Shown in pieces: positions 36,277 to 44,450 of a stretch of DNA of 64,000 nt. Under the pieces are notes generated by a model. That model saw only the letters and a list, made by a program, of their open reading frames with translations. It had not been told where the DNA came from and did no database searches. The stretch covers positions 471,723-535,722 of the forward strand of contig NZ_BQHJ01000005.1 in the NCBI RefSeq assembly GCF_021603645.1, in the 5' to 3' direction. The DNA is from Pseudomonas pseudonitroreducens. Lineage in GTDB: Bacteria > Pseudomonadota > Gammaproteobacteria > Pseudomonadales > Pseudomonadaceae. Positions within the stretch are counted from its first letter, which is position 1. Each line of letters opens with the position of its first letter. Position numbers and translations under genes: made by a program.

Positions 36277-37017
36277 CTAGAGCTTCCAGATGGGGCCGTA
36301 GGTGCCAAAGCACGCGTTCGACAACGCTTGCTGGCGAACACCGTGGGCTTCATAACCGCCGAATTCATTGATCTCCAGGGTCAATTGCGGGGTGAGCTCC
36401 TTGCCACTCTTGAGGCGAACGCTGTCGAACACCTGCAGCTTCTTGCCGGTATTGACCACGCTGGTCTCCATCCAGGCCTCGGGCGTACTGGCTTCATCCA
36501 GGCGGGCCAGCAGCGCGTTATAGAGGGGGAGGTAGCGTCCATCCGGAGCCTTGCAGTCGATATTGATCTTCTTCACCAGCGTCTCGGCTTCGGCAGAGCT
36601 GAAATACAGGCGGCTGCCGACATCGCGCTGGAGCCTGTCGACGTAGGTGCCCTGGGCGACGTCCTTTGCTGAAACTGCGCTCGGTACAGCGGAAGGCTTT
36701 CCGGCGAGCTCGGCCTGGCACGCCTGGCGGCTCCTGTAGAAGGTGTGTGAGACCCGAACGCCGGCGGGCTTGTAGATCGCGGAGGTGATCAGCACCTCGC
36801 CATCGGCGCTCAGATAGTCACTGTCGGGCAGGTATTCGCCGCCGTTGCCCCAGACGCCATTCGGAAGGCCGCTTGGCCACTCGACGCAGGAGGGCTGCTT
36901 CATATCGCGGCGCAGCTCGTAGACGCGGCCATGCAGGAAGGCCGCCGCGCTGTCGGCAAGGCTCAGGATTGGTGTCAGCAACAGGCAGGATGCGATGAAC
37001 AGTCGGGTCCGATTCAA
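36277..37017 (-). CDS. Secreted protein of unknown function
   Basis: A 246-residue protein with a signal peptide (LNRTRLFIASCLLLTPILSLADS). The start is a TTG at 37017: a full AAGGAG lies seven bases before it and the signal peptide begins there, while upstream in-frame codons make no sensible leader. The mature part has four Cys and no motif I know (GRVYELRRDMKQPSCVEWP, FGGYEAHGVRQQALSNACFG near the end). No operon partner; it is convergent with the SulP gene. Confidence 0.75.
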   Translation of the reverse strand: MNRTRLFIASCLLLTPILSLADSAAAFLHGRVYELRRDMKQPSCVEWPSGLPNGVWGNGGEYLPDSDYLSADGEVLITSAIYKPAGVRVSHTFYRSRQACQAELAGKPSAVPSAVSAKDVAQGTYVDRLQRDVGSRLYFSSAEAETLVKKINIDCKAPDGRYLPLYNALLARLDEASTPEAWMETSVVNTGKKLQVFDSVRLKSGKELTPQLTLEINEFGGYEAHGVRQQALSNACFGTYGPIWKL

Positions 37018-37323
37018 GCAGCGTCTCCTTGTCGCCGTTGGGCCGTTCGAACTCAGGATAGCTGCGTCTCGCCTCGACGCCGGACGAAGTTCGCCGCTCG
37101 CGCTGGATAGCGCCAGGCGGAGCAGGGCGCCTGGCTTGCGCGATTGCAGCAGATGCAATTCGTCGTCTGGCCAGGACGCTCGGTAGACGCGCGCCAGCCC
37201 CTCGACTAACTCTATTGATCAACGCCGATGAGCAGGTGTGGCTCTGCCAGGAAGAGCGGGAGGTTGCTCCTCGTCACACAGCCCGGGTCATGCCCGGCCA
37301 TGTCCAGCAAGGAGAGCCTCGTC

Positions 37324-38922
37324 ATGCCTGCATCACCACTGCACCCGTTCCATCCGATCATTTACGTCCGCGGTTTTGCCGCGACCGCCGGGGAAATCGA
37401 AGATACCGTTTCCGATCCCTACATGGGATTCAACATCGGTTCCACCCGGTCGCGCCGGAGCTGGACTGGCGAAACCCAGCGTTTCTATTTCGAATCGCCG
37501 CTGGTGCGCCTGATGGGCGAATACCAGTACGACGACCTGTACTTCGATGGCATCGACAAGCTTGGCGTCGGCAACGAAGCGGTTCCTTATCGCTGCGTGG
37601 TCATCCATCGTTTCTACGATGAGGCCTCCAGCGTCTTCGGCTCTGGTGAGACACCACCGATCACGCACTTCGCCCAAGGCTTGAACGACCTGATTCTCGC
37701 CCTCAAGCGCAAGGTCCTGGACAACCCGGAAAACCTTGCCGCCGGCGTAACCGCGCAGAATTTCCGCGTCAATCTGGTGGCCCATTCCATGGGCGGCCTG
37801 GTCTGCCGGGCCTTTCTGCAGAACGCCAGCCTGGGCACACAGGAGGCACGCGATGCAGTAGAAAAACTCTTCACCTATGCCACGCCGCACAACGGCATCG
37901 ACATGCGCATCGTGCGCAACGTACCGGGCTGGCTGACCTTCGGCGACGTCAACAACTTCAACCGTGAGCGCATGGCCGATTACCTGAGCCTGCCCAAGGG
38001 CACCGAGGATGTGTCCGAAGTCCGTGGCTTTCCGGCCGACTGGATTTTCAATCTGGTCGGTACCAATCCCAAGGACTACAGGGTCATGGCAGGCGCATCG
38101 GCCTGGGCCGCCGGCGACGAAAGCGACGGCCTGGTACGCATCGAGAACGCAACGACTCATGGTACGGACACCGACGGCAAGGATGTCGGCTCACCCAGGG
38201 CTTTCGTCCATCGCAGTCATTCCGGGTACTACGGCATCGTCAATTCCGAGGAGGGTTTCCAGAACCTGACGCGATTCCTCTTCGGCAAACTGCGCTTCGA
38301 CGGCGTGCTCGACATTGACGACATCACCCTGCCTGCCGAAGTCGACAAGCAGATGAAGGACGGCAAGCAGGTGAGGGCGTCATACCAGTTCGAGGTGGCG
38401 GTGAGCATCCGCGGCAGCCAGTGGCAGATCACACGGCGAGAAGTGCGGGAGAATTCGGCGATTTTTCGCTCCTACGAACAACTGTTCCCCGGTAACGCCG
38501 GCGGCGTCAGGCCGCCAGACCGCAGCCAGAGCCCGCATCTGTTTTCGGTATTCCTCGACCCGGACAAGAGCGTGAAGACCTCCAAGTCGGTCAGTTTCGC
38601 CTTCGAGTTACGCATTCTGGTGCCGGACTACGAGGTGGATGGCGTGCTTTTCCTCAAGCGCCATTACGAGGGCAGTTACATCCTGCAGAAGCAGATCCTG
38701 GTCGAGGCCGTGCGTGATCCGGCATCACCGGTCGGCTGGAGCCTGAAGTACGGCTTCCAGGAGAACAACCCCGGCAAGCCGGGCATTGCCGCAAACAGCA
38801 AAGTGATTGCCGGCGGTATCGGCTTCGATATCCCCATCGAGCAGAAAGTGCGCCCGGGCGTGACAGGCACGCTGCGCATCGAAGCGCGACCGTGGAACTC
38901 AACCGCACGTGGAAGCAACTGA
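37324..38922 (+). CDS. Alpha/beta hydrolase, lipase/PGAP1-like
   Basis: A 532-residue protein. The N-terminal 350 residues are an alpha/beta hydrolase: IIYVRGFAATAG with the oxyanion strand, nucleophile elbow VNLVAHSMGGLVCR (Ser about 150), FTYATPHNGIDM and a later FVHRSHSGYYG that may hold the catalytic His. The C-terminal 180 residues are beta-rich and not recognised. AAGGAG nine bases before the ATG at 37324 supports this start over ATG 37300. No signal peptide. An esterase or lipase role is likely; the substrate is unknown. It is the last gene before dif. Confidence 0.75.
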   Translation: MPASPLHPFHPIIYVRGFAATAGEIEDTVSDPYMGFNIGSTRSRRSWTGETQRFYFESPLVRLMGEYQYDDLYFDGIDKLGVGNEAVPYRCVVIHRFYDEASSVFGSGETPPITHFAQGLNDLILALKRKVLDNPENLAAGVTAQNFRVNLVAHSMGGLVCRAFLQNASLGTQEARDAVEKLFTYATPHNGIDMRIVRNVPGWLTFGDVNNFNRERMADYLSLPKGTEDVSEVRGFPADWIFNLVGTNPKDYRVMAGASAWAAGDESDGLVRIENATTHGTDTDGKDVGSPRAFVHRSHSGYYGIVNSEEGFQNLTRFLFGKLRFDGVLDIDDITLPAEVDKQMKDGKQVRASYQFEVAVSIRGSQWQITRREVRENSAIFRSYEQLFPGNAGGVRPPDRSQSPHLFSVFLDPDKSVKTSKSVSFAFELRILVPDYEVDGVLFLKRHYEGSYILQKQILVEAVRDPASPVGWSLKYGFQENNPGKPGIAANSKVIAGGIGFDIPIEQKVRPGVTGTLRIEARPWNSTARGSN

Positions 38923-39137
38923 CAGCGGAAGGACGTATCGATCGGGTTTGCGCTGGGAAATGGCAAACCCGACATCCTGTGAAGGGAATTCCCTGGCGAA
39001 GCAGTTGAGGGGTTGGCCGCCCAGGCAAAGTGAGGCTGAGCTGTTTTGCCGGAACCGGTGGATAGGGTAAGAGTGTGGCGAATCAGTTCGGCAGGAACAG
39101 AGACCTGGGTAGAGAGCTTTCTGTATCCCTATATGCA

Positions 39138-39165
39138 ATTTAACATAATATACATTATGCGAACT
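39138..39165 (-). other. dif: dif site, XerC/XerD chromosome dimer resolution
   Basis: On the minus strand the 28 bases read as XerC arm AGTTCGCATAA, central spacer TGTATA and XerD arm TTATGTTAAAT. The E. coli dif site differs at only two bases, both in the outer XerC arm, so 26 of 28 match and the spacer and XerD arm are identical. XerC/XerD recombine here, activated by FtsK, to resolve chromosome dimers at division. The site marks the replication terminus. It is intergenic, between the hydrolase and the DapA-family gene. Confidence 0.95.
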
Positions 39166-39618
39166 TACCTATGGGGAACGCTGAGCCCAGTGTCGCGGAT
39201 TTTAACCTGCAGAAACCTCTAGTTCGGCTGTTTTCTGTGTTTTGCATCATTGCCTCAGTCTGGCTTCATGGCGGCTAGCGGTCCTGCTCGTTCGTGGGGA
39301 AATTTGTCCTGCGATTCTCTTCACGAAGAATCGCCGCGCTGCACTGGACGAATTCATCCATCGTTCGACATCGTGATGAGCGCGCACCAGCAATCGATTC
39401 GATCAGCGCCGTATCGTTTCCTGTGGCGTATTGAGTGCCGCATTCCTCGCGGCCAGTCTCTCGCTGCGCCGAAGTGATTCTCGGCGAATGTTCCTGGCAA
39501 TTGTCGGCAAGGCATCGAGGCCACAAACAGTTTGCCCGGACGCGATCACTGCGCCGGGTCGCTGCTACCGGCAGGCTTCGACGATACGCCTGTGCAAGAC
39601 AAGGTCTTGTCGATAAAA

Positions 39619-39663
39619 GTAACGCGTTACGTTTTATTGTGACCAATAATGGTAACGCGTTAC
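39619..39663. promoter_or_regulatory. Paired GTAACGCGTTAC palindromes, 0.47 kb from dif
   Basis: Two perfect 12-bp palindromes at 39619-39630 and 39652-39663 are separated by 21 bases, so their starts are 33 bp apart. The spacer is AT-rich. No gene begins nearby: the only neighbour is the 3' end of the DapA-family gene, 51 bases to the right. The pair therefore does not look like an ordinary promoter operator. The same spacing recurs at 44388-44432. Confidence 0.8.
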
Positions 39664-39713
39664 CTGTTGCGTTCCTTGCAATCTCCTGGTCGCTGCGCGA
39701 GCGCCAGTAACGC

Positions 39714-40580
39714 CTAGTCAGCCAGTTCCGCCAGTACGCCTTTCAAACGCTCCAGAGTCGCCGGCGTGCAGGCCTGCATCGGCTCGCGTACTTCATTGGC
39801 GATCGAACCCAGGAGTGCCAGTGCACCTTTCACAGCCGCCGGATTCGGCTCGGCAAACGCTGCCTGCATCCACGGCAGCAACCGGTAGAAGGTGCGCCTG
39901 GCGGAGTTCACGTCGCCCTCCTCCATCTGCCGGAACATCTTCACATAGAGGTCGGCGCGAACATGCGAGGACGCCGAGATCGCTCCGGCGCCTCCCAGGC
40001 AGAGGTTGCTGAAAATCTGCAGGTCCTCGCCGGTGAGAACCGAGACCTGCCCATCGGCGATCAGGGCCATGGTCGTTTCCGGGTCGCCGGCACAATCCTT
40101 GATCGCGGCAATATTGGGGTGGCGTACGATGCGGCGCAGCGTCTCGCGCTCGATGCGCACCCCGCTGCGGTAGGGAATGTCGTAAAGCACGACCGGGACG
40201 CTGGCGGCATCAGCCACGGTGCGGAAGAAGGCTTCCAGCCCGGCCTGGGACGGTCGGATGTAGTACGGCGCGGGCACCAGGACGGCGGCTATCGGGCGAC
40301 GCTGAATATCTTCGAGGAAGGCCAGCAGCTCGCGCTGGTTGTTGCCAGCCAGCCCCATGATTACCTGCTGCGAAGGAACCCACTGCAGAACGGCATCGAG
40401 CACTTCGAGCTGTTCTTCCTGGCTCAGCGCGGCGGCCTCACCTGTGGTGCCGCAAACCACCAGGCCGGCGACCCCTTGCTCTAGTAGCTGGGCAACCAGC
40501 CCCTGCAGTGCCGGGTAGTCCACTGCGCCATCACGAAAGGGAGTGATCAGTGCCACCCAGATTCCACGAAAATTCGACAT
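39714..40580 (-). CDS. DapA-family aldolase/lyase
   Basis: A 288-residue class I lyase of the dihydrodipicolinate synthase family. It shows the pyruvate-binding CGTTGEAAALSQEE loop, the catalytic Tyr in VVLYDIPYRSGVR and the Schiff-base Lys in NIAAIKDCAGDPETT. AGGAG lies nine bases before the ATG. The standard dapA gene of Pseudomonas sits elsewhere in a different context, so this may be a paralogue (for example a keto-acid aldolase); 4-hydroxy-tetrahydrodipicolinate synthase activity itself cannot be excluded. It stands alone. Confidence 0.88.
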   Translation of the reverse strand: MSNFRGIWVALITPFRDGAVDYPALQGLVAQLLEQGVAGLVVCGTTGEAAALSQEEQLEVLDAVLQWVPSQQVIMGLAGNNQRELLAFLEDIQRRPIAAVLVPAPYYIRPSQAGLEAFFRTVADAASVPVVLYDIPYRSGVRIERETLRRIVRHPNIAAIKDCAGDPETTMALIADGQVSVLTGEDLQIFSNLCLGGAGAISASSHVRADLYVKMFRQMEEGDVNSARRTFYRLLPWMQAAFAEPNPAAVKGALALLGSIANEVREPMQACTPATLERLKGVLAELAD

Positions 40581-40888
40581 GCAAAAACTCCTGTTGGCTG
40601 ACCGTCGGGTCGCCGTCAGGGTGGGATGCGGGAATCAAGCGGGGGGATCGACCTTGCGCCTTGTGTCCTGTCAGCCCATCTGACGGGACAGCGCCCCGGT
40701 CAAATGAGCGACTGTTTCTTCGATTTCTTGGCAACGACGACGCACGCGCATGCCCGGGCAGGAAGGCCCGAAGCGGAGAGCGAGTGGTCGAGGATGGGAA
40801 GCATGAAATTGCCGTTGCGCGAAATGTCTGACGGATACTGCTGAAGGAGCGGTGGGGCTGTCAACTCCCCCGCTCCGCTTCGCCGCTT
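40581..40888. other. Intergenic region without a recognised feature
   Basis: About 308 bases between the DapA-family and epsC genes. A GC hairpin (GGAGCGGTGGGG / CCCCCGCTCC, about 40846-40876) could mark the end of the epsC transcript but lacks a T-run. No gene is convincing here. Confidence 0.5.
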
Positions 40889-41842
40889 TCAGTCCTTTCC
40901 GCAGCGACTCTCATCGTGTTGCAGGCTGGCCTGGCTCACCTGGCTGCCAGGCGGCACGCTGCGGGTCAACCAGACATTGCCGCCAATGGTCGAACCCTTG
41001 CCAATGGTGACGCGCCCCAGGATGGTGGCGCCGGCGTAGATCACCACTTCATCCTCGACGATCGGGTGGCGCGGCTCGCCCTTGTGCAACTGGCCGCTCT
41101 CGTCGGAGGTGAAGCGCTTCGCCCCCAGGGTTACCGCCTGGTAGATGCGCACCTGCTTGCCGATGATCGCGGTTTCGCCGATCACCACACCAGTGCCATG
41201 GTCGATGAAGAAGCTGCTGCCGATCTGCGCGCCAGGGTGGATATCGATGCCCGTCGCGGAGTGCGCCAGTTCCGAGATGATCCGCGCCAGTAGCGGCAAG
41301 CCGGCGTTGTACAGGTGATGCGCCAGGCGGTGGTGAATGATCGCCACGACGCCGGGATAGCACAGCAGCACCTCGTCAACGCTGCGTGCTGCCGGGTCGC
41401 CCTGGTAGGCCGCAAGCACATCGGCGTCGAGCAGTTTGCGCATCTCCGGCAGAGCCCTGGCGAAGTCGCGCACCAGCACCACGGCATGCTCGTCGATCCG
41501 GCTATCCACCACGTCACCGCGCTGCCGCGCGCTATAGCGCAATTCCAGGCGAGCCTGCAGCAGAAGTGCGTTCAAGGCGGCGTCCAGGGTGTGGCCGACG
41601 AAGAAGTCCTCGCTTTCTTCGCGCAGGTCGTTCGGCCCCAGGCGCATGGGGAACAGTGCGCTCGCCAGACGTTCCACTACTTCCTCGATGGACTGGCGCG
41701 ACGGCAGTTCGCGGCCGCCCTGCTCCGGATGGCGGCCAGTACGGCTGCGCCATTCATTGCGCGCGCCGCGCAGGTCGTCGACGATCTGCGCCAGTTGCCA
41801 GTTCACCGGGCCATGTTCGTTCAGTCGGTTGGCGTCGTTCAT
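40889..41842 (-). CDS. epsC: Serine O-acetyltransferase, EpsC type
   Basis: It makes O-acetylserine for cysteine synthesis. The protein is 317 residues with a helical N-terminal half and a C-terminal left-handed hexapeptide helix: ATGIDIHPGAQIGSSFFIDHGTGVVIGETAIIGKQVRIYQAVTLGAKRF and VIYAGATILGRVTIGKGSTIGGNVWLTRSVPPGSQV. The length is that of EpsC/SrpH rather than CysE. ATG 41842 is listed; a GTG at 41881 is also possible. It is divergent from ssuD, which releases sulfite from sulfonates, so both serve sulfur assimilation. Confidence 0.88.
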   Translation of the reverse strand: MNDANRLNEHGPVNWQLAQIVDDLRGARNEWRSRTGRHPEQGGRELPSRQSIEEVVERLASALFPMRLGPNDLREESEDFFVGHTLDAALNALLLQARLELRYSARQRGDVVDSRIDEHAVVLVRDFARALPEMRKLLDADVLAAYQGDPAARSVDEVLLCYPGVVAIIHHRLAHHLYNAGLPLLARIISELAHSATGIDIHPGAQIGSSFFIDHGTGVVIGETAIIGKQVRIYQAVTLGAKRFTSDESGQLHKGEPRHPIVEDEVVIYAGATILGRVTIGKGSTIGGNVWLTRSVPPGSQVSQASLQHDESRCGKD

Positions 41843-41991
41843 CGCTTGCTGTGTTCCTTGATCTTCAGAGGCTTCAATCACGATTGCCTATCCTGATCGG
41901 TCGCGCCGCCCAGGACAAATCGCCGGAAGGCATAACCTAATGCCTTTTTCGTAGTACGGAGTGTTTCCACAGCAACACTGAACCAACAGCA

Positions 41992-42009
41992 CTGTTGCTG
42001 CAGCAACAG
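41992..42009. promoter_or_regulatory. 18-bp perfect palindrome in the epsC/ssuD promoter region
   Basis: CTGTTGCTGCAGCAACAG lies about 150 bp before epsC and 210 bp before ssuD. Two further AGCAACA/CAACAGC half-sites stand just to its left. It is a candidate site for a sulfur-starvation regulator controlling one or both genes; no protein is known to me for this exact sequence. Confidence 0.5.
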
Positions 42010-42220
42010 CACCCTGCCTTCAGATGCCCGAAAATCGCGAGCTGCCGCTCTGGCACAGGCCTTGCTGCCGTGCAGAACCCGCAACGCAGCTGCCCTTTCC
42101 CTTCTGCCTGACCGAGCGTACCGACAAGGACGGCTGCCGGGCCCGAATTCCAATGAAGACTTGCCACGCGTGCACCGACGGGGCAGCGCCCCACTTCGAT
42201 GATGGCAACGAGGACACCCC

Positions 42221-43363
42221 ATGAGTCTCGATATTTTCTGGTTCCTGCCGACTTCCGGCGACACCCGCTACCTGGGTCATTCCACCAGCGGCCGCCCGGC
42301 CACCAACGAATACATGCGGCAGATCGCCGTGGCTGCCGATCAGCTCGGCTACGACGGCCTGCTGATTCCCACCGGCAGCAGCTGTCTCGATCCGTGGGTG
42401 ACCGCCGCCAGCCTGGTGCCGGTCACCCGGCGTATCAAGCTGCTGGTGGCCCTGCGCACGTCGCTGGGCAATCCCACTGCCTCGGCGCGCCAGGCCGCCA
42501 CGCTGGACCAGGCCAGCGGCGGTCGCCTGCTGCTGAATGTCGTCCCCGGCGGCGACAGTACCGAGCTTGAAGCTGACGGCGTGTTCCTCAGTCACGACGA
42601 GCGTTACAGCGCTTCCGACGAGTTCCTGACCATCTGGCGCCGCCTGCTGTCGGGCGAAACCGTAGACTTCGACGGCAAGCATCTGAAGGTGAACGGCGCG
42701 CAGAACTTTTTCCCGCCGCTGCAGAAGCCTTATCCGCCGCTGTATTTTGGTGGCTCCTCCCCTGCCGCCCACGACCTGGCCGCCAAGCATGTGGATGCCT
42801 ACCTGACCTGGGGCGAACCGCCTGCCGCGGTGGCCGAGAAGATCGCCGACGTGCGCGAGCGTGCCGCTCGCCAGGGTCGAACGGTGCGATTCGGCGTGCG
42901 CCTGCACGTGATCGTCCGCGAGACCAACGAGAAAGCCTGGGCCGCCGCCGACGAACTGATCAGCCACCTGGACGACGCCACCATCGCCGCTGCGCAATCC
43001 AACTACGCGAAGATGGATTCGGTGGGTCAGCAGCGCATGGCTGCGCTGCACGGAGGTGATCGCAACAAGCTGGAGGTGGCACCGAACCTATGGGCGGGCG
43101 TCGGCCTGGTGCGCGGCGGCGCCGGCACTGCGCTGGTGGGTGACCCGCAAACGGTTGCCGCGCGCCTGCTGGAGTACGCCGCCCTGGGTGTCGACAGTTT
43201 CGTGCTGTCGGGCTATCCGCACCTGGAAGAGGCCTACCGCTTTGCCGAACTGGTGTTTCCGCTGCTGCCAGGCAAAGGTCGCGTGACAGTCGATGGCGTG
43301 CTCACCGGCGGCGCTTTCGATGTCCGCGCCGGGCGCGCGCAGGGCAAGGAGGCGGCCACCTGA
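42221..43363 (+). CDS. ssuD: FMNH2-dependent alkanesulfonate monooxygenase
   Basis: It cleaves alkanesulfonates to aldehyde and sulfite using reduced flavin. The 380-residue sequence follows E. coli SsuD along its length: [34 protein letters not shown] (with the conserved Cys near 54), [71 protein letters not shown] and [20 protein letters not shown]. Unlike the usual ssuEADCB operon, no flavin reductase or ABC genes adjoin it. It is divergent from epsC. Confidence 0.95.
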   Translation: MSLDIFWFLPTSGDTRYLGHSTSGRPATNEYMRQIAVAADQLGYDGLLIPTGSSCLDPWVTAASLVPVTRRIKLLVALRTSLGNPTASARQAATLDQASGGRLLLNVVPGGDSTELEADGVFLSHDERYSASDEFLTIWRRLLSGETVDFDGKHLKVNGAQNFFPPLQKPYPPLYFGGSSPAAHDLAAKHVDAYLTWGEPPAAVAEKIADVRERAARQGRTVRFGVRLHVIVRETNEKAWAAADELISHLDDATIAAAQSNYAKMDSVGQQRMAALHGGDRNKLEVAPNLWAGVGLVRGGAGTALVGDPQTVAARLLEYAALGVDSFVLSGYPHLEEAYRFAELVFPLLPGKGRVTVDGVLTGGAFDVRAGRAQGKEAAT

Positions 43364-43399
43364 GTCGCCGGTGCGTCACGGCGAGCCCTTGACGACATT

Positions 43400-43419
43400 G
43401 CCCCTGAGCGATCAGGGGC
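43400..43419 (+). terminator. Candidate terminator after ssuD
   Basis: Stem GCCCCTGA / TCAGGGGC around a four-base loop, 37 bases after the ssuD stop; only a weak T-rich tail follows (TACTCTTGC). Confidence 0.5.
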
Positions 43420-43474
43420 TACTCTTGCTGCAGCATTTATCGGAGTTCGGCTCTGCCAGGGAAGCAGCGCGACC

Positions 43475-43693
43475 ATGCAATGGCTGATCGAGTATCGACT
43501 CAATGGCGAGGACCGGCACCTGCTCATGCGGTCGCGGACTATCCCCCACCTCAAGGCGATCGCCTTCTCCATCTACGTCCGGGAATTTCCCGAGCAACCC
43601 CGGCCGCAGCATTCCTCCGCCAGGGTCGAGTCATGGCTGGGCGCCTGTGGCATCACCATCAGCGACGTCCGCCTTATCTCCTCTCAGGCCTGA
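43475..43693 (+). CDS. Small protein of unknown function, 72 aa
   Basis: The peptide MQWLIEYRLNGEDRHLLMRS continues to a C-terminal ESWLGACGITISDVRLISSQ. Third codon positions are GC-rich as in real genes here, and AGGGAAG lies before the ATG. The opening strand pair (YRLNG...) resembles the small Pseudomonas proteins of the DUF6555 kind, but the match is weak. No function assigned. Confidence 0.55.
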   Translation: MQWLIEYRLNGEDRHLLMRSRTIPHLKAIAFSIYVREFPEQPRPQHSSARVESWLGACGITISDVRLISSQA

Positions 43694-43714
43694 GCTGATT
43701 GGCAGGCGCCCTGT

Positions 43715-43948
43715 TCAGGCGATGCGAAAGGAGACGTCCTGCACATTGTGCGCCTCCACGTTGCGCCGAATGGTGTGGTAACGCTGCTGGTAGCCGCGAA
43801 GATCATGGGTCGGGATGTGCAGGTGGCGCGCGACATGACTCCACGCCCGCGCCTCGCTCATGGACTCGTCCTCGGCTTCGAACTCGAATTCCCGCCCATC
43901 TCTCACAAAGCTGACGTGGTAGCGCTTTGTCAGGGATTCGTCCTGCAT
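43715..43948 (-). CDS. Small protein of unknown function, 77 aa
   Basis: A 77-residue acidic-to-neutral protein, beginning MQDESLTKRYHVSFVRDGRE with two predicted strands followed by a helix around SEARAWSHVARHLHI and a final strand VQDVSFRIA. The plan (strands, then Ala-Trp-containing helix) is like the preceding small protein on the other strand, so the two may be distant relatives placed convergently. Function unknown. Confidence 0.6.
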   Translation of the reverse strand: MQDESLTKRYHVSFVRDGREFEFEAEDESMSEARAWSHVARHLHIPTHDLRGYQQRYHTIRRNVEAHNVQDVSFRIA

Positions 43949-44042
43949 GGGGGGCCTCCGGTTGCTGGCTGTACTTCAAGCACTGACCGGGCGCCGGCAT
44001 GGACGGTTCAAACAGAATGAAAGGCGGCTATCGGCTTGCCGG

Positions 44043-44294
44043 TCAGTCCATCACAACCAGCGCGACGGCGCCGCCTTCGCCAGTTGCATGGTGCAGGACG
44101 AGATCAATCCGGTGGGCGGCGTGAAGCAGGGTTTCCGCGTCGCGCTCGAGCAATTGCGCGGCCGCCATCAGCGCGGTGGCGGTATCGACAGTGGAAGCTT
44201 TGAGTGCGGCCTCGCGCAGCACCTGGACGACGCAGGTCTCATTGAAAGCCGAGGCCATCAGTACCTTTCGCAGTCGCTCCACTTCAGCCTCCAT
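44043..44294 (-). CDS. Small helical protein of unknown function, 83 aa
   Basis: An 83-residue, mostly helical protein (MEAEVERLRKVLMASAFNET, then ATALMAAAQLLERDAETLLHAA). Codon use on this strand is typical of the genome, which supports a real gene. Pseudomonas genomes carry several short helical proteins of this kind (DUF6124-like), but I cannot confirm membership. Its promoter side faces the 44.4-kb palindrome pair. Confidence 0.5.
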   Translation of the reverse strand: MEAEVERLRKVLMASAFNETCVVQVLREAALKASTVDTATALMAAAQLLERDAETLLHAAHRIDLVLHHATGEGGAVALVVMD

Positions 44295-44356
44295 TGCGTG
44301 TGGGTGGGGATCGCCGGAACGGGCTTGCGCAATCTCCTTGCTCCGCCTCTCGGCGA

Positions 44357-44385
44357 TTGGCGTAGCCGGCGTTCGCGCCTATGAT
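44357..44385 (+). promoter_or_regulatory. Sigma-70 promoter of the 86-aa protein gene
   Basis: TTGGCG (44357-44362) and TATGAT (44380-44385) are 17 bases apart, close to the consensus spacing. Transcription would start near 44392, inside the first GTAACGCGTTAC palindrome. Confidence 0.65.
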
Positions 44386-44387
44386 CG

Positions 44388-44432
44388 GTAACGCGTTACC
44401 TGAAGTTCATCCCGAAAAGCGTAACGCGTTAC
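44388..44432. promoter_or_regulatory. Paired GTAACGCGTTAC palindromes on a promoter
   Basis: Two perfect 12-bp palindromes at 44388-44399 and 44421-44432 have the same 21-base spacer and 33-bp repeat distance as the pair at 39.6 kb. The first covers the predicted transcription start and the second ends 18 bases before the ATG of the 86-aa gene, overlapping the untranslated leader. Binding here should repress that gene. Confidence 0.8.
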
Positions 44433-44450
44433 CATGCAAAAGGAGCACGG

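Larger units (their letters stand above)
38923..39713. other. Gene-free terminus interval
   Basis: About 790 bases without a convincing gene. Open frames here (for example 39275-39646 minus and 39435-39710 plus) have no ribosome site, no family match and unlikely composition. The interval is less GC-rich than its surroundings around 39.12-39.17 kb and holds the dif site and one pair of GTAACGCGTTAC palindromes. Confidence 0.7.

Noticed and set aside
39275-39646. 123-codon minus-strand frame between dif and the 39.6-kb palindromes
   Set aside because: No ribosome site, Arg/Cys-rich random-looking product, and the frame begins inside the palindrome region.
39619-39663. Palindrome pair as operators of the DapA-family gene
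   Set aside because: The pair is at the 3' end of that gene, 51 bases beyond its stop, so it cannot be its promoter operator.
39619-44432. Palindromes as ParB parS sites
   Set aside because: The known Pseudomonas parS is a 16-bp TGTTCCACGTGGAACA-type site near the origin; sequence and location both differ.
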